NCBI GenBank assembly: GCA_024998595.1
Contig: JACOEK010000004.1
Coordinates: 186,001 to 250,000 of the forward strand
Length of the DNA stretch: 64,000 bases
From: Nitrospira sp.
GTDB taxonomy: Bacteria; Nitrospirota; Nitrospiria; Nitrospirales; Nitrospiraceae
Direction: 5' to 3'
Below, one piece after another: positions 24,201-34,567 of the stretch. Under the pieces are notes generated by a model that was not told the DNA's origin, searched no databases, and saw only the letters and a program-made list of their open reading frames with translations. A program made the translations under genes and the position numbers. Positions within the stretch are counted from its first letter, which is position 1. Every line of letters starts with the position of its first letter.

Positions 24201-27200
24201 GGTGACCTGGTCCGCTACAGGCCTGATGGTGTGTTAGAGTTCGTGGGGCGCCGCGATCACCAGGTCAAGCTCCGGGGTTTCCGCATCGAGCTGGGCGAGA
24301 TCGAGGCGCGGCTGGCTCAGCATCCCGATGTCGACCGTTGCGTGGTCGTCGTGGCCGAGTGGCAAGCGGGACACAAACAGTTGGCGGCCTACGTAGCCAC
24401 GACGGCCACCTTGAATGCCGACGGACTGCGGCTGTTTCTGCGTCGCACGCTGCCTGAATACATGGTTCCGGCCGCCTTCGTCGTGCTTCCTTCCTTACCC
24501 CTCACACCGAACGGAAAGATCGACCGGAAGGCCTTGCCCAAACCGGATGCGGACCGTGTCGGGGATGATTTCGAGCCGCCCGCTACGCCGACGCAGGATC
24601 TTGTCGGGGGAATCTGGTCGGAAATCCTCGGCCTTGAGCGGATCGGACGCCGGGATCAGTTTTTTGAACTGGGGGGGCATTCCCTTCTGGCGACACAGGT
24701 CATGTCCCGCGTGCGCGCGACGTTTCATATCGAACTGCCGTTACGGACGTTGTTCGACCATCCCACGGTGGAGGCGTTTGCTGCGGCCATCGACCAGACG
24801 GTCTCCCAAGGCGAGGGAGCTCAGGCTCCCATGCTGGTGCCGATGCCCAAAACCGACGAGATGCCCCTCTCCTTCGCGCAGCAGCGGCTCTGGTTCCTGA
24901 CGCAAATGGACCCGGAGAGCGGCGCGTATAATTTGCCGTTTGCACTGCGTCTGGGTGGGATGCTGAATCACCGCATCCTTGAGCGGAGTTTTCTCGAACT
25001 GATTCGCCGGCATGAAACGTTGCGGACGACGTTTCCGGCGCTGAACGGGGAACCGCGGCAGGTGATCGTCGAGACGGATCATTTCTCGATCCCCATCGAG
25101 GACCTCACGACCCTGTCGGAGCCCGACCGAACAGCCGCCATCCGGCGGCATGCCGAATCGCAAGCGCATCAGCCGTTTTATCTGGATCGCGACGTGCCGA
25201 TCCGTGCGCTGCTCTTGAGGGTCAGTGCCGATGCCCACATCCTGCTCGTGACGGTTCACCACATCGCCGCCGACGCCTGGTCCCTGGCGGTGGTGACCCA
25301 TGAGGTTGCCACGGTCTACAACGCCTTAGCAGCCCAGGCGGAGTCGTCCGTCAACCGGTCGGTCGAGGCCCCGTCGTCGTTCCTGCCGCCGCTGCCCATC
25401 CAGTATCGGGACTTCGCCCTCTGGCAACGGCAATGGCTGCAGGGGACCGTGCTTGAACGGGAGCTCGGCTATTGGAAACAACGGCTCGGTGCTGCCCCTC
25501 CGCAGCTGACCCTCCCGACGGACCATCCACGGCCCGAGCAACAAAGTTATCGCGGTGGACGAATCGCGTTCCACGTACCGGGAGAGCTGCTCGAGCCGCT
25601 GCGGCGATTGAGCCGGCGCCAGGGCGTAACCCTGTTCATGACGCTCCTCGCCGCGTTCAAGGTGCTGTTGTCCAAGCTGGCCGGACAGCAAGACATTCTG
25701 GTCGGCACGGATGTCGCCAACCGCAACCGCGCCGAAACGGAAGAACTGGTGGGATTCTTTGTGAATTTGCTTCCCCTGCGCACAGACCTCAGCGGGAACC
25801 CGTCGTTCGTTCAACTCCTGGGCCGCGTGCGGGAAACGGCCCTGGGCGCCTATGCTCATCAAGATGTGCCCTTCGAAAAAATCGTGGATTCGCTCAAATT
25901 GCAACGGGACCTCGGCCGGAATCCCTTGGTGCAGGTGCTCTTCGTACTGCAGAACGTGCCGCCGCCTTCGCTGGAGTTATCCGGGGTGAACGTCGAGTCC
26001 CTGGACTTCGAGCACGAAGTTTCGCGGTTCGATGTGGGGCTGTTCATGGAGGAAACGGAGGATGGCTGCGCCGGACTCTGGAAGTTCAGCCGCGACTTGT
26101 TCGAATTCGAGACGATCGCGGGGTGGACGCAGCGCTTCTTGCGGTTGTTGAGTCACATCGGCCTGTCGCCGGAACAGGGGATCGAGACACTGGACACGGA
26201 AGATAGTGAGGCAAAGGAGGCTCGAAAGGTGGATCAGCAGCAACGGAGCGATCAGCGGCTGCAGCGATTCAAGGCGATCAAACCGAAACCCATCGCGTTG
26301 ACTCAGCGTACCTTGGTGACCGGTCGGCCTCTTGTCGAGGGACATGCGATGCCGTGGATCTACACTCCCGCGGTGGAAGACGTCGATCTCGCCGGGTGGG
26401 TGAGGGAGCAACGCAGCCGGTTGCAACGGGAACTGCTCCAGTCCGGAGCGTTGCTGTTTCGTGGCTTCCCGCTCAAGACCGTACAGGACTTTGAATCCGT
26501 CGCCCAGGCCTTCTGCAGCGAACTGTTCGGAGAGTACGGCGATCTTCCCCGGGAAAAGAGCGGCCGCCATGTCTATGGCTCGACGCCGTATCCGTCAGAC
26601 AAACCCATTCTGTTTCACAACGAAAGCTCCCACATGCACCGGTGGCCGCAGAAACAGTTCTTCTTCTGTCTGCAGGCGGCGCAGGAGGGCGGCCAGACAC
26701 CGATCGTGGACGGACGGCTGATGCTCAAGGGCCTTCGACCGGAGCTCCGTGAACGGCTGCGAACCAAACAGTTGATGTACGTTCGAAACTTTCTTCCCAG
26801 CGTGGATGTCAGTTGGCAGGATTTCTTCCGCACGACCGACAAGGCTGTGGTGGAAGCCATGTGCGCCAGGAACGGCTTGGAATGGCAATGGTTGGACAAG
26901 GAAGGCCTGCGTACCAAGCAACTCTGTCCCGCCATCATCGAACATCCCGATACGGCTGAGGCGGTGTTTTTCAATCAGATCCAACTCCACCATGTGGCCT
27001 GTTTGGAACCGGCCGTGCGCGAGTCCTTAATATCGATGCTGGGTGTCGATTCTCTGCCGAGAAACGTCTACTACGGTGACGGCACGCCGATCGAAGACGA
27101 CGTGGTCGACGAAATCGGAGCCTTGTATGAGCGGACCGCGGTGCGGTTTCCGTGGCAGGCGGGAGATTTGATCATGTTGGACAATATGCTCGTCGCCCAT

Positions 27201-27290
27201 GCCCGTGATCCCTTCGTCGGCCCCCGCAAGATCGTCGTCGCGATGGGCGATATGATCGCCCAATCGGCCATTCAGTCCATGACATCGTAG
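18285..27290 (+). CDS. NRPS3: C-A(Asp)-T-C-A(Dab)-T-C-TauD hydroxylase fusion
   Basis: This 3001-residue synthetase overlaps the NRPS2 stop by 11 bases. C1 has [10 protein letters not shown] at 143-152 and, following an epimerase, should be DCL. A1 lacks the usual FDxS and has AADLGNT at 669-675; its code D-L-T-K-I-G-H-I-G-K is an aspartate code. T1 carries Ser1021. C2 ([13 protein letters not shown] near 1127) has the variant HHILTDDW at 1262-1269. A2 (FDISVW 1785-1790) reads the Dab code D-I-W-E-L-T-A-D-D-K. T2 carries Ser2133. C3 ([12 protein letters not shown] near 2193) has HHIAADAW at 2325. No A or T follows C3. Instead a charged linker leads to a TauD-type hydroxylase at about 2686-2995. 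C3 must therefore condense onto the carrier of NRPS4. Confidence 0.93.
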   Translation: MRDNQHIEAMYYLSPLQQGLLFHRLADPAADPYFYQYAYRLQGNLRLDAFERAWQSVVERHAVLRTAFIWEGVEKPLQVVRRQVVLPIERHDWRGVPEDEQRLRFTSLLQQDRAAGIDLLKPPLMRLHVIRQGEQEWVLVNSHHHMLLDGWSMAIVLRDVLTAYETFLPGQASTFKSPRPYRDYISWVNRQDMKQAEAYWRDGLTGFERPTPIPIGAPSEHTPAETLPFAEQSLRLPADKAGSLQAFAKQTKVTVNTVLQGAWALLLHRYSGARDLVFGATVSGRTPELTGVDEMVGLFINSLPIRVTVRPEQKLTEFLRSLQEHNATLRQFEWTPLSDIQRWSDVPNGTPLFESLIVFESYPEADDDGTAPTLAVEPLAAASSGAYTLTQGRNNYPISLMVEPGRDLKVIVCYAHHRFAHAAITRMIRHLEQLLAAMVEAPHALLGNIALTAEGEQRQFAEWNESCSSGEPEQTCIHHLIADQMEAHPETLAVVTKTERVTYRELDRRADQLARYLRAQGLRSDDRVGLCLDRSLDLVVGILAVLKAGGAYVPLDPTYPQERLTAMIADSDARLILSRSDQSQGLDGCPARLVLLDRQAEEIAACGESAHALPVSPHNLAYVIYTSGSTGRPKGVAVEHRQVTAYVNAILQLEPVAAGTNMAAVSTVAADLGNTALFGALCSGRTLHLLPTEDSFDPDAMATAMHDRNIEVLKIVPSHLRGLLDAAHPEHVLPSRCVILGGEALRGELVRHIRRLAPGCTIVNHYGPTETTIGVLAHVVEESADQSATDAPIGRPFSFVQAHILDGVGLPAPVGVPGELYVGGAQVTRGYLNRPEATAERFIPDAFSRRPGARLYRTGDRATRRTDGTIEFLGRVDHQVKIRGFRIELGDIEAQLRREIGVSDAVAVVRGQPDGTQQLVAYLAGPPTLDTEAIRTRLARRLPDYMVPQIFVRLDAFPLTANGKLDRSGLPDPGLQTTSASTPYVAPRSRPEEILAGIWQTVLQVERVGVHDNFFALGGDSIRTLQVIARANREGVKLTPKQLFEHQTIASAAAVAQVKEAAPVHAEPVMTGKQEVQSTAVERSTAIEPAPPTPLASSAFPNFPLTGLTPEALAERRQDWTAIEDCYPLSPMQEGMLFHSLMNPGSGIYLMQQFYAWEGTLDRDAFGRAWQHVIDRHPILRTSFMWKDLPAPLQVVHRLVKAEDVIQDLDWTGMSDAQQQTGMGELLERELKLGLDFDRAPLMRIRLVRRSPDRYAIVRSFHHILTDDWCFSLLMMDFLTHYDACLQGQVPDQPKPTPYREYIAWLQRQDQPAAEQFWKQELAGFSTPTPLGIERLDPDSSSTGAAVSDVFMELTPAVSERLRTLAQDHHLTPNTFVQGAWAILLSRYSGDPEVLFGVTVAGRPTDLPGVEDIVGLFINTLPLRVTVTPDLPVMTWLRHLLAENYRIRQYEYAPLVRIQQWSDVPSGQALFRSLLVFENAPKDARLGEERDDRSLSYDQDRVHTNYPMTVVGYPGESMGVRLSYDRRLFDSTDVARMLDHLKRLLESMAAMPDRTIRDLPMLDEQERILLLTQWNASDGHGPAIDFPALFDAQVRRTPAAVAVECGDLRLTYDELSRAADGVARGLRERGVGPDDIVALLDDRSPALLSMIVGVLKAHAAYLPLDPHHPGERLSQIVSSARVKVLLAGPRHAALASTVVGMMAEGMRPLLLSVADMNQDGRAEEPVAGATVSNRLAYVIFTSGSTGRPKGAMVESRGMMNHLTSKIPTLNLTPADVIAQTASQCFDISVWQFLTPLLCGARVQIIPDEVVRDAQRLLIEVATRGVSVLELVPSLLGGFLDGPSLPLPQLRWLLPTGEALPPALSRRWFTRYPDIPLLNAYGPAECSDDVALACIREAPAEIETSMPIGRPIPGVRLYVLDRGTNLMPPGVAGELCVGGVAVGRGYLHDPVRTAEVFVPDPFGSEPGSRLYRTGDLVRYRPDGVLEFVGRRDHQVKLRGFRIELGEIEARLAQHPDVDRCVVVVAEWQAGHKQLAAYVATTATLNADGLRLFLRRTLPEYMVPAAFVVLPSLPLTPNGKIDRKALPKPDADRVGDDFEPPATPTQDLVGGIWSEILGLERIGRRDQFFELGGHSLLATQVMSRVRATFHIELPLRTLFDHPTVEAFAAAIDQTVSQGEGAQAPMLVPMPKTDEMPLSFAQQRLWFLTQMDPESGAYNLPFALRLGGMLNHRILERSFLELIRRHETLRTTFPALNGEPRQVIVETDHFSIPIEDLTTLSEPDRTAAIRRHAESQAHQPFYLDRDVPIRALLLRVSADAHILLVTVHHIAADAWSLAVVTHEVATVYNALAAQAESSVNRSVEAPSSFLPPLPIQYRDFALWQRQWLQGTVLERELGYWKQRLGAAPPQLTLPTDHPRPEQQSYRGGRIAFHVPGELLEPLRRLSRRQGVTLFMTLLAAFKVLLSKLAGQQDILVGTDVANRNRAETEELVGFFVNLLPLRTDLSGNPSFVQLLGRVRETALGAYAHQDVPFEKIVDSLKLQRDLGRNPLVQVLFVLQNVPPPSLELSGVNVESLDFEHEVSRFDVGLFMEETEDGCAGLWKFSRDLFEFETIAGWTQRFLRLLSHIGLSPEQGIETLDTEDSEAKEARKVDQQQRSDQRLQRFKAIKPKPIALTQRTLVTGRPLVEGHAMPWIYTPAVEDVDLAGWVREQRSRLQRELLQSGALLFRGFPLKTVQDFESVAQAFCSELFGEYGDLPREKSGRHVYGSTPYPSDKPILFHNESSHMHRWPQKQFFFCLQAAQEGGQTPIVDGRLMLKGLRPELRERLRTKQLMYVRNFLPSVDVSWQDFFRTTDKAVVEAMCARNGLEWQWLDKEGLRTKQLCPAIIEHPDTAEAVFFNQIQLHHVACLEPAVRESLISMLGVDSLPRNVYYGDGTPIEDDVVDEIGALYERTAVRFPWQAGDLIMLDNMLVAHARDPFVGPRKIVVAMGDMIAQSAIQSMTS
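26340..27263 (+). other. Fused C-terminal beta-hydroxylase (TauD) domain of NRPS3
   Basis: Residues about 2686-2995 of NRPS3 align with the stand-alone hydroxylase throughout. The iron ligands are His2778 and Glu2780 (FHNESSH) and the distal His2972 (VAHARDPF); Arg2981 is placed for 2-oxoglutarate. Hydroxylases fused to the end of a siderophore NRPS are described as the IbetaH type, giving threo-beta-hydroxyaspartate or hydroxyhistidine. The next adenylation domain (NRPS4 A1) carries an Asp code, so carrier-bound Asp on NRPS4 T1 is the expected substrate. The pairing is inferred from order and code. Confidence 0.87.
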
Positions 27291-27298
27291 GGGAAGGC

Positions 27299-30200
27299 AT
27301 GCGACAGGAGATCGAGGTTCAAGGGCTACGACTCTCGCCGCAGCAAAAGCGGCTCTGGTTGTGGCAACAGCAAGGACAGGTCGGGCCCGCGAGCGCCGTG
27401 CTGACGCTCGATGGATCCTTTGGCGAGAAGGCGGTGCAGGAATCGCTTCGCCAGGTCATGGCTCGTCATGACAGCCTTCGGACGACCTTCTACCGGCAAG
27501 CAGGTATGAAGCTCCCGTTTCAAGTCGTTGGTGAAGGCTCCGAGCTGGATTGGCGCACGGTCGATCTCTGTCATCTGGCAGACGACGTCGAAAAAGAACG
27601 GGCTGCAGACAAGGCTGCGCGCCGAAGTGACGACTTCGATTGGGAACGAGGACCGTTGGTGCGCGCCACGTTCTGTCGTTTCACGGAAACCCATGCTCAG
27701 CTTTTCGTCGATGTGCCCGCTCTCTGCGCCGATATGAGATCGCTCTGGAATCTCGCGCTTGAACTGAGCCGGTCGTTGGGTGGGGGAGGCGAGGCAGCCG
27801 AGGAACCGGTTCAATACGGCCAGTATTCAGAATGGCAGCATGAATTGCTCGAGGGGCAGGAAGCGCCGCAGGGACAAGCCTGGTGGGCTCGCCGTCGCGT
27901 GACCAGCGAACACCGCATCGCCTTGCCGTTCGAGCGCGACTCCTCTCTCGAACAGTTCGAATCCCCAGCGCGACCGGTCCGTCGCGAGCTTTCCGTCTCG
28001 GGCCTCACGCGATTGCGAGACGGGGCGGCGGCTGCAAAGATTTCCCTTCCAGTCTTGCTGTGCGGATGCTGGACGGCCTTGCTGTATCGCATCACCGCGC
28101 GGCGGGATCTCGTCTGCTGGTGGCGATCCGAAGGACGTCCCTACGAAGAGCTGTCCGGCGGGATCGGTTTGTATGAGCGCTGGCTACCGCTTCACCTTCG
28201 GGTCGAAGGAAACATGCAGCTCCGGGATTTTCTCCCATTGGTATTGCGTGAACAGAGCCAAGCGGAAGACTGGCAACAGTACTACCCAGGTGAGCAGGCT
28301 GAAGAAGACCTGCAGGCGGTGAGAGATGCGATCGGCTTTGAGTACACGCAGCGCGCCACGCCTGACAGGACAGCCGCCGGTGTCCTCATGCTGTCAGACG
28401 GCACATTCAGTATCGAGCCTCTCAAAGTACGACTGTCCTGCTTGGAGCATGAGGCAGGCCTCGCCATGAGTTGGCACACGGATCGGCAACGGATCCCGGC
28501 CGAGATCATGGAGAGTCTTGCCGATCGCTATGTGGAATTGCTGCGGCGTCTCCCGCAACAACTCGATATTGCGATCGATGATGTGGACATCGTGGGCAAT
28601 CGGGAACGGATCAGGCTGACCAGGGAACTGAACCAGACCGCTCGAGCCGGCGAGCCTCCGTTCTTGATGCACAGTCTGATCGAAGCACAGGCGAAACGCC
28701 ATCCGGCACACACGGCGCTGGTCGCCGCCTCACAACGGTTGTCCTACGACGACCTCAATCGGCGAGCGAATCGCGTGGCGCATGGACTCCGGCGGCGAGG
28801 GATCACAATCGGCGACCGGGTCGGTCTCTGCATTGATCGTTCCGTCGACATGATTGTCGCCATGCTGGGTGTGCTGAAGGCCGGTGCGGCCTACGTACCG
28901 GTCGATCCGGCCCATGCCACGGTGCGGCTCGCTCCGAACATGGCCCAGAGCGGAGCAAGCATTCTTTTGATCGAGACCGGCTCCAGCCGGCCCGGATCGG
29001 AGTTTTCCGGCGCGACCCTGAATCTCCGGGAGGATTTTGCCGCGGAACCGGATGACGATCTCACGTTAGTCCAGTCGCCGGACGAATTGGCCTACATCAT
29101 CTACACGTCAGGATCGACCGGTCAGCCCAAGGGGGTCGCCGTCTCCCACCGGAACCTGGTCAACTATACGTCGGCCATCACGGAGCGGATGCAACTGCAG
29201 GAGCAGTGGCAGTTTGCGACCGTCTCTACATTGAGCGCCGACTTGGGACACACCGTGGTGTTTCCTGCGCTGACCTCCGGTGGCTGTCTGCACGTCATCG
29301 GGTACGAGACCGCAACGGATGGACAGTCGTTTGCTTCCTACTTGGCGCAGCATCCCATCGATGTATTGAAAATCGTGCCATCGCATTTCAACGCGTTGCT
29401 GGCGACGGGAGAGGGGCATGCCGTCTGGCCGCGTCAGCTACTCGTGTTCGGCGGGGAAACGTTACCGTGGGATTTGGCCGATGCTGTCATGCGACAGGCG
29501 ACCTGCCGTGTCATCAACCATTACGGTCCTACGGAGACGACCGTAGGCGCCACGACCATGATCGTGACCGACGACCCCGACCTCCGTATTGCGCGAAGCG
29601 TTCCCATCGGCCGGCCCATCGACAACCTGGAGGCCTATATCCTTGATCACCGTCAGGAGCCGGTACCGATCGGGGTGGCGGGTGAACTCTATCTGGGAGG
29701 TTTCGGCGTTGCACGCGGCTATTGGAATCAACCGGACCGCACCGCCGAACGGTTTGTCCCCAATCCGCACACATCTCAGCGCGGCGCCCGCCTCTATCGA
29801 ACCGGCGATCGAACCAGGCGTCTGCCGGACGGATCCATCGAGTTTTTAGGTCGAGTGGATCACCAAGTGAAGATCCGGGGATTTCGGATCGAACTCGGGG
29901 AAATCGAGTCGGTACTTCGACAGCATCCGGCTATTCAGGATGCCGTGGTCACCGTCCGGGACGACAAGCAGATCGAACCGTATCTCGCTGCCTATCTCGT
30001 GCCTCGAGGGGTCGCCCCGCACTCCCGAACGATTCAGGACTTTCTCCGCGCTCGCCTGCCGGATTACATGGTGCCGATGACCATCACTGCCTTGCCCGCC
30101 TTGCCCTTGACGGCCAATGGCAAAGTGGATCGCCGAGCGCTCCCGGACCCGGAACGTGATGGGCAGGGTGCGCGACGGTTTGTGGCGCCCGCCACGGCTA

Positions 30201-33200
30201 CGGAAGAAATTCTGGCCGGCATCTGGGCCGATGTCTTGAAACGGGAAGAGATCGGCACTCAAGACAATTTCTTCGACCTGGGCGGGCATTCACTGCTGGC
30301 CACGCAGGTCATGTCGAGGTTACGGAACGCGTTCGTCGTGGAACTGCCGCTGCGGGCGCTCTTTGAGGCGCCTACCGTCGCCCGGCTCGCTCAGATGGTC
30401 GATGCGGCGAAGAGGACTGATCTAGGAGAGCAGGCCCCGCCGTTGACCGCGATTCCCCGAACCGGGCCTATCCCCCTCTCCTTTGCGCAACAACGGCTCT
30501 GGGTGCTTGCCCAGTTGGAGCCGGACAGTACCGCCTATCATATTCCTATCGCCCTGCGTGTCAGGGGAGCGCTCGACGCGGGCGCCCTGGAACGAAGCGT
30601 TCATGAGGTTGTCCGCCGCCACGAATCCTTGCGCACTAAATTTCAACGTCTCAACGGCGTCCCCATGCAAGTCATCGGGCCGGCACAGCCTCTTTCAATT
30701 CCGCTGATCGATCTTCAGCATCTTCCCGATGAGCGGCGCGAGCAGGCAGCCATTCGACTGGCCGCTGTCGAGGCGGAACGACCATTCGACCTCCGGTACG
30801 GACCTCTCTTGCGCGTCAGTCTCATCCGGCTCAGATCTCATGAGCACCTGCTGCTGGTTACCTTGCACCACATTGTGTCGGACGCCTGGTCTTCTCACCT
30901 GTTGGTCAAAGAGCTGACGGAGGTGTATGACGCGTCAGTAGCGGGCCGTCCGTCCTCGCTTCCCGACTTACCCCTGCAATATGCGGACATCGCTCAATGG
31001 CAACGGGCTTGGTTGAGCGGGCGGATTCTTGAACGGGAATTGACCTTTTGGACAGATGTGCTCGGAGGGGAATTGCCCGTCCTCGACTTGCCGACGGATC
31101 GACCCAGACCGGCGGTGCAGACATCACGAGGGGCGATCATCACCTCAACAATCGGCCCTGGCCTTGCCGCTGATCTCAAGACCCTGAGCCGGCAGACGGG
31201 CGCGACACTGTATATGACGCTTCTGAGCGCCTTCTTCATGTTGCTGGCCCGGGAGACGGAGCAATCGGATCTGATCGTCGGCACACCGATCGCGAACCGG
31301 ACCAGGAAAGAAACGGAAGCCCTCATCGGGTTCTTCGTCAATACGCTCGCTATTCGCACGAGGGTGTCTCAGGAGGCCACGCTCAGCGAGGTGATCACAG
31401 CGGTCCGCGAAGCCTGCCTGGAAGCTTATGCCCATCAAGATCTTCCGTTCGAGAAACTGGTCGACGTGCTGCACCCGTCGCGCGACGTCAGCCGGTCACC
31501 CATTTTTCAGGTCATGTTCGATCTTCAGAATGCCCCGATGGCCGAGTTGCAGGTCACAGGATTGGAATTCGAACCGCTCGAGATCGAGAATACGACCGCG
31601 AAGTTCGACCTCTCGATGACGGTGCAGGAAGCAGACGGGGGGTTGATTCTGGGCCTCGAGTACAACAGCGATCTTTTCGACGCCACCACCATCACGCGCC
31701 TCTTGGAGCGGTATGAACTCATTCTGGCCTCGCTGAATCGGAATCTTCGAACCACGGTGGGCTCGATACCCTTGTTGACCTCAGCCGAGCGGCAGGCTGT
31801 ATTAGTGGTGAATCAGACCGACGGTGTTTCAGGGCCTGCCTTGTCGTTGACGACCCTGATCGAACAGCAGGTGGAGCGGACGCCGGCGGCGACTGCGGTG
31901 TCGCTGGAAGGCCACACCTTGTCCTATGCGGCGCTCAACGCCAAGGCCAATCGCCTGGCGCGCTGGCTGCGCAGCCGGGGCGTGGGGCCGGAAGCGCGAG
32001 TCGGGATGTGTCTGGATCGTTCCCTGGATTTGGTCGTCACGCTGTTGGCGATCCTCAAGGCGGGTGGAGCCTATGTGCCGATCGACCCGGTCTATCCGGC
32101 CGCGCGACAGCAGCAGATTGCACGTGACGCAGAACTGAAACTCTTGTTGATCAGCGGAGACATACCGTCTGGGAGCGACGAGTTTCCCATGCCGGTCCAG
32201 TCGTTCAATCACCTGGATGGCGAGCTGCAGGCGTTGGACGACGACAATGTGCCAGGTTCGGCATCTCCGGAGCAAGCCGCCTATGTGATTTTCACCTCCG
32301 GTTCGACCGGCACCCCCAAGGGTGTGGTGATCTCTCATGGAGCCTTGGCCCAGCACATCGCGGCGATCACGGATGCCTATCATCTTGGTTCGAGTGATCG
32401 GGTGCTGCAATTCGCTTCGCTCAGCTTCGACGTGGCGGGCGAGGAGATCTGGTCCGCCCTCGTGGCAGGCGCGGCGGTGATTCTGCAACCCTGCCGTCTA
32501 TTCGATTCGCTTCCGGCTTTTAGCCAGTTTCTCGATCGCCAAGCGGTCACCGTCGCAGGAGTCCCCGCTTCGTACTGGCATGAATGGATCGGCGCCATCG
32601 AGCAGACTGGATTCGTTCCTCAGTCATTGCGACTGGTCATCGTCGGCAACGAGCCGGTCGCCTCCTCCGACCTTGACCGGTGGCAGCGGCACGTCAGTCC
32701 CGCGGTCAGATGGCTCAACGCCTATGGTCCGACGGAAACCACGGTGACCGCCAGCTTGTACGAGCCGGCGCTCTCCGCGTCGGGAAGCGCGCCTTCTACC
32801 GTGCCGATCGGCCGGCCTTTGCCGGGTCGCTCGCTGTACGTCCTGGGCAGGAATCTTGAGCCGGTGCCGTTTGGCGCGCCGGGGGAATTGTACATCGGAG
32901 GGGAAAGCCTGGCCCGTGGATACCTCAATGATCCCAAACGCACGGCCGCGGTCTTCGTGCCGGATCCGTTCAGCGACCGGCCGGGAGCACGTCTCTACAC
33001 AACGGGAGATCGGGTGTTGGTGCGGCGCGACGGCACGCTCGAGTTTCTCGGCCGGTCCGATGATCAGATCAAACTGCGAGGATTCCGTATCGAGCCGGGA
33101 GAGATCGAAGCCTGCTTGCGCCGACATGCCGATGTGGGCGCAGCCCTCGTGCGCGCTCGCACGGATAATGAGGGGCGAGTAAACCTCGTCGCCTATGTGG

Positions 33201-34465
33201 TCCCGAGGGAAGCCGGACCAGTGGAAACGGCGGCACTTCGCCGTTGGCTCGGCACGACCCTGCCGGAGCATATGGTGCCATCCCTTATCGTGCCGTTGCC
33301 GGACCTGCCGCGCACGCCGGCGGGGAAAATCGATCTGAAAGCATTGCCTGCGCCGGAATGGGGACACTCCGGTGGGGAGCCGTCTGCAGCTCCCGCCACT
33401 CCATTACAACGGCAGTTGACAGCGATGTGGAGCGAAGTGCTCGGAGTCGGCCGGATCGGGCTCCACGATAATTTTTTCGATTTGGGCGGCCATTCGCTGC
33501 TAGCCGTTCAGTTGATCGCACGGATTCAGGCGGTGATCGATCGCCCGCTGGGGTTGATGGATCTGTTTCAATGTCCGACGGTTGAGCAGCTGGCCTATCG
33601 ACTCGAAGGGTTGCAGGCGGCTTCCGCGGAAGTGGTGCTGCTGCGCGAGGGCCGCGACCTGCCTCCGCTGTTCTGCTTCGATCCCGATGGCACGCATGTG
33701 CAGGCCTACCGTCCACTGGCCTTGTCTCTGGAGGATGGGCGGCCCGTGTATGGATTGTCTCTGAGTCATCTCTTCACGCTCCGTTGGCAGGAGGTGTCGA
33801 TCTCCCGGCTGGCGGAACGGCAAACCGCATTGATTCGCGAGCGGCAACCGCGAGGACCCTATCACCTGGTGGGCTGGTCGAACGGGGGAGTGCTGGCCCT
33901 GGCGGTTGCTCAGATGCTGGAACGGGCCGGAGAGGCGGTCGCCTTTCTTGGGTTGCTTGATACTCAACCGGACCATGCCTTGTATGCATCGCAGGGACCC
34001 ACGCCGGTGGATGAACTGGTGGCGTACATCCGGCGTGACCGGCGCGAGGCCTTCGATGCGATTGCCGAATCCGAACGCGAGGCCTTGAAGCGACGGTTGG
34101 AGCAATTGGATGAGGAGCACCGCGTAGAAACGGCCATACAGTGGGCGCGGGATCGTGAGTTTCTGTCTCCCGAAGAAGCTGAGGCGTCGATTGGTTCATT
34201 GAAACTCGGGTACGCCTTGGCCAGGGAAGCAGCACGGTTTCTCGGCATCACCCGAGGCGGTCCCATTCATGCACCGGCTCATGTCTGGTGGACCACGGCA
34301 ACCACCTCCCGCTGGGGAAAGGGGCCGGTCGACTGGTCGGAGCACACGACGGGCCCGGTGTCCGTGGAGACGGTGGTAGGAGACCACATGGACGCTGTCT
34401 ACAGCATCCATGCCCATCAACGTATCGGCGAGGCCCTTGCCGCTGTCGAGAACGTGCAATCTTAG
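27299..34465 (+). CDS. NRPS4: degenerate C (interface-like)-A(Asp)-T-C-A(X)-T-TE
   Basis: This 2388-residue terminal synthetase starts 8 bases after NRPS3. The N-terminal domain is condensation-like but lacks the HH dyad. A1 has SADLGHT at 646-652 and reads D-L-T-K-V-G-H-V-G-K, an Asp code. T1 carries Ser998. C2 has HHIVSDAW at 1190. A2 has an unusual FDVAGEEIW at 1710 and reads D-V-E-G-I-G-A-V-T-K, which I cannot assign; Glu at the third position occurs in codes for ornithine- or lysine-like residues. T2 carries Ser2066. The thioesterase has GWSNGG with Ser2194, a LLDTQPDH segment and His2363 (GDHMD), and would release the peptide as acid or macrocycle. A terminator-like hairpin follows the stop. 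Confidence 0.92.
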   Translation: MRQEIEVQGLRLSPQQKRLWLWQQQGQVGPASAVLTLDGSFGEKAVQESLRQVMARHDSLRTTFYRQAGMKLPFQVVGEGSELDWRTVDLCHLADDVEKERAADKAARRSDDFDWERGPLVRATFCRFTETHAQLFVDVPALCADMRSLWNLALELSRSLGGGGEAAEEPVQYGQYSEWQHELLEGQEAPQGQAWWARRRVTSEHRIALPFERDSSLEQFESPARPVRRELSVSGLTRLRDGAAAAKISLPVLLCGCWTALLYRITARRDLVCWWRSEGRPYEELSGGIGLYERWLPLHLRVEGNMQLRDFLPLVLREQSQAEDWQQYYPGEQAEEDLQAVRDAIGFEYTQRATPDRTAAGVLMLSDGTFSIEPLKVRLSCLEHEAGLAMSWHTDRQRIPAEIMESLADRYVELLRRLPQQLDIAIDDVDIVGNRERIRLTRELNQTARAGEPPFLMHSLIEAQAKRHPAHTALVAASQRLSYDDLNRRANRVAHGLRRRGITIGDRVGLCIDRSVDMIVAMLGVLKAGAAYVPVDPAHATVRLAPNMAQSGASILLIETGSSRPGSEFSGATLNLREDFAAEPDDDLTLVQSPDELAYIIYTSGSTGQPKGVAVSHRNLVNYTSAITERMQLQEQWQFATVSTLSADLGHTVVFPALTSGGCLHVIGYETATDGQSFASYLAQHPIDVLKIVPSHFNALLATGEGHAVWPRQLLVFGGETLPWDLADAVMRQATCRVINHYGPTETTVGATTMIVTDDPDLRIARSVPIGRPIDNLEAYILDHRQEPVPIGVAGELYLGGFGVARGYWNQPDRTAERFVPNPHTSQRGARLYRTGDRTRRLPDGSIEFLGRVDHQVKIRGFRIELGEIESVLRQHPAIQDAVVTVRDDKQIEPYLAAYLVPRGVAPHSRTIQDFLRARLPDYMVPMTITALPALPLTANGKVDRRALPDPERDGQGARRFVAPATATEEILAGIWADVLKREEIGTQDNFFDLGGHSLLATQVMSRLRNAFVVELPLRALFEAPTVARLAQMVDAAKRTDLGEQAPPLTAIPRTGPIPLSFAQQRLWVLAQLEPDSTAYHIPIALRVRGALDAGALERSVHEVVRRHESLRTKFQRLNGVPMQVIGPAQPLSIPLIDLQHLPDERREQAAIRLAAVEAERPFDLRYGPLLRVSLIRLRSHEHLLLVTLHHIVSDAWSSHLLVKELTEVYDASVAGRPSSLPDLPLQYADIAQWQRAWLSGRILERELTFWTDVLGGELPVLDLPTDRPRPAVQTSRGAIITSTIGPGLAADLKTLSRQTGATLYMTLLSAFFMLLARETEQSDLIVGTPIANRTRKETEALIGFFVNTLAIRTRVSQEATLSEVITAVREACLEAYAHQDLPFEKLVDVLHPSRDVSRSPIFQVMFDLQNAPMAELQVTGLEFEPLEIENTTAKFDLSMTVQEADGGLILGLEYNSDLFDATTITRLLERYELILASLNRNLRTTVGSIPLLTSAERQAVLVVNQTDGVSGPALSLTTLIEQQVERTPAATAVSLEGHTLSYAALNAKANRLARWLRSRGVGPEARVGMCLDRSLDLVVTLLAILKAGGAYVPIDPVYPAARQQQIARDAELKLLLISGDIPSGSDEFPMPVQSFNHLDGELQALDDDNVPGSASPEQAAYVIFTSGSTGTPKGVVISHGALAQHIAAITDAYHLGSSDRVLQFASLSFDVAGEEIWSALVAGAAVILQPCRLFDSLPAFSQFLDRQAVTVAGVPASYWHEWIGAIEQTGFVPQSLRLVIVGNEPVASSDLDRWQRHVSPAVRWLNAYGPTETTVTASLYEPALSASGSAPSTVPIGRPLPGRSLYVLGRNLEPVPFGAPGELYIGGESLARGYLNDPKRTAAVFVPDPFSDRPGARLYTTGDRVLVRRDGTLEFLGRSDDQIKLRGFRIEPGEIEACLRRHADVGAALVRARTDNEGRVNLVAYVVPREAGPVETAALRRWLGTTLPEHMVPSLIVPLPDLPRTPAGKIDLKALPAPEWGHSGGEPSAAPATPLQRQLTAMWSEVLGVGRIGLHDNFFDLGGHSLLAVQLIARIQAVIDRPLGLMDLFQCPTVEQLAYRLEGLQAASAEVVLLREGRDLPPLFCFDPDGTHVQAYRPLALSLEDGRPVYGLSLSHLFTLRWQEVSISRLAERQTALIRERQPRGPYHLVGWSNGGVLALAVAQMLERAGEAVAFLGLLDTQPDHALYASQGPTPVDELVAYIRRDRREAFDAIAESEREALKRRLEQLDEEHRVETAIQWARDREFLSPEEAEASIGSLKLGYALAREAARFLGITRGGPIHAPAHVWWTTATTSRWGKGPVDWSEHTTGPVSVETVVGDHMDAVYSIHAHQRIGEALAAVENVQS
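27326..28620 (+). other. Condensation-like domain without HH dyad (candidate interface domain)
   Basis: Residues about 10-440 of NRPS4 begin with LSPQQKRLWLW and keep the overall C-domain pattern. At the catalytic motif, however, the sequence is FVDVPALCADMRS (Asp138 onward) instead of HHxxxDGWS, so peptide-bond formation is unlikely. It sits directly after C3-TauD of NRPS3 and before an Asp adenylation domain. Noncanonical C-family 'interface' domains that position carrier-bound residues for a beta-hydroxylase are known in siderophore NRPSs. That this is one of them is inference. Confidence 0.72.
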
Positions 34466-34531
34466 GCAGGACCGTCCATCCGCATCATTCCATTCCCGCT
34501 CGGGAGCAAAGGCTCACACACCATCTCGTCG

Positions 34532-34567
34532 CCTGCGGTCCGATTCCTTCACCGCAGGTTTCGCTTG
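34532..34567 (+). terminator. Hairpin terminator after the NRPS operon
   Basis: Arms CCTGCGGT (34532-34539) and ACCGCAGG (34551-34558) pair perfectly around an 11-base loop and are followed by TTTCGCTTGTT. It lies between the NRPS4 stop and the convergent RND pump stop. The T-rich tail is on the + strand, so it most likely ends the NRPS transcript. Confidence 0.7.
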
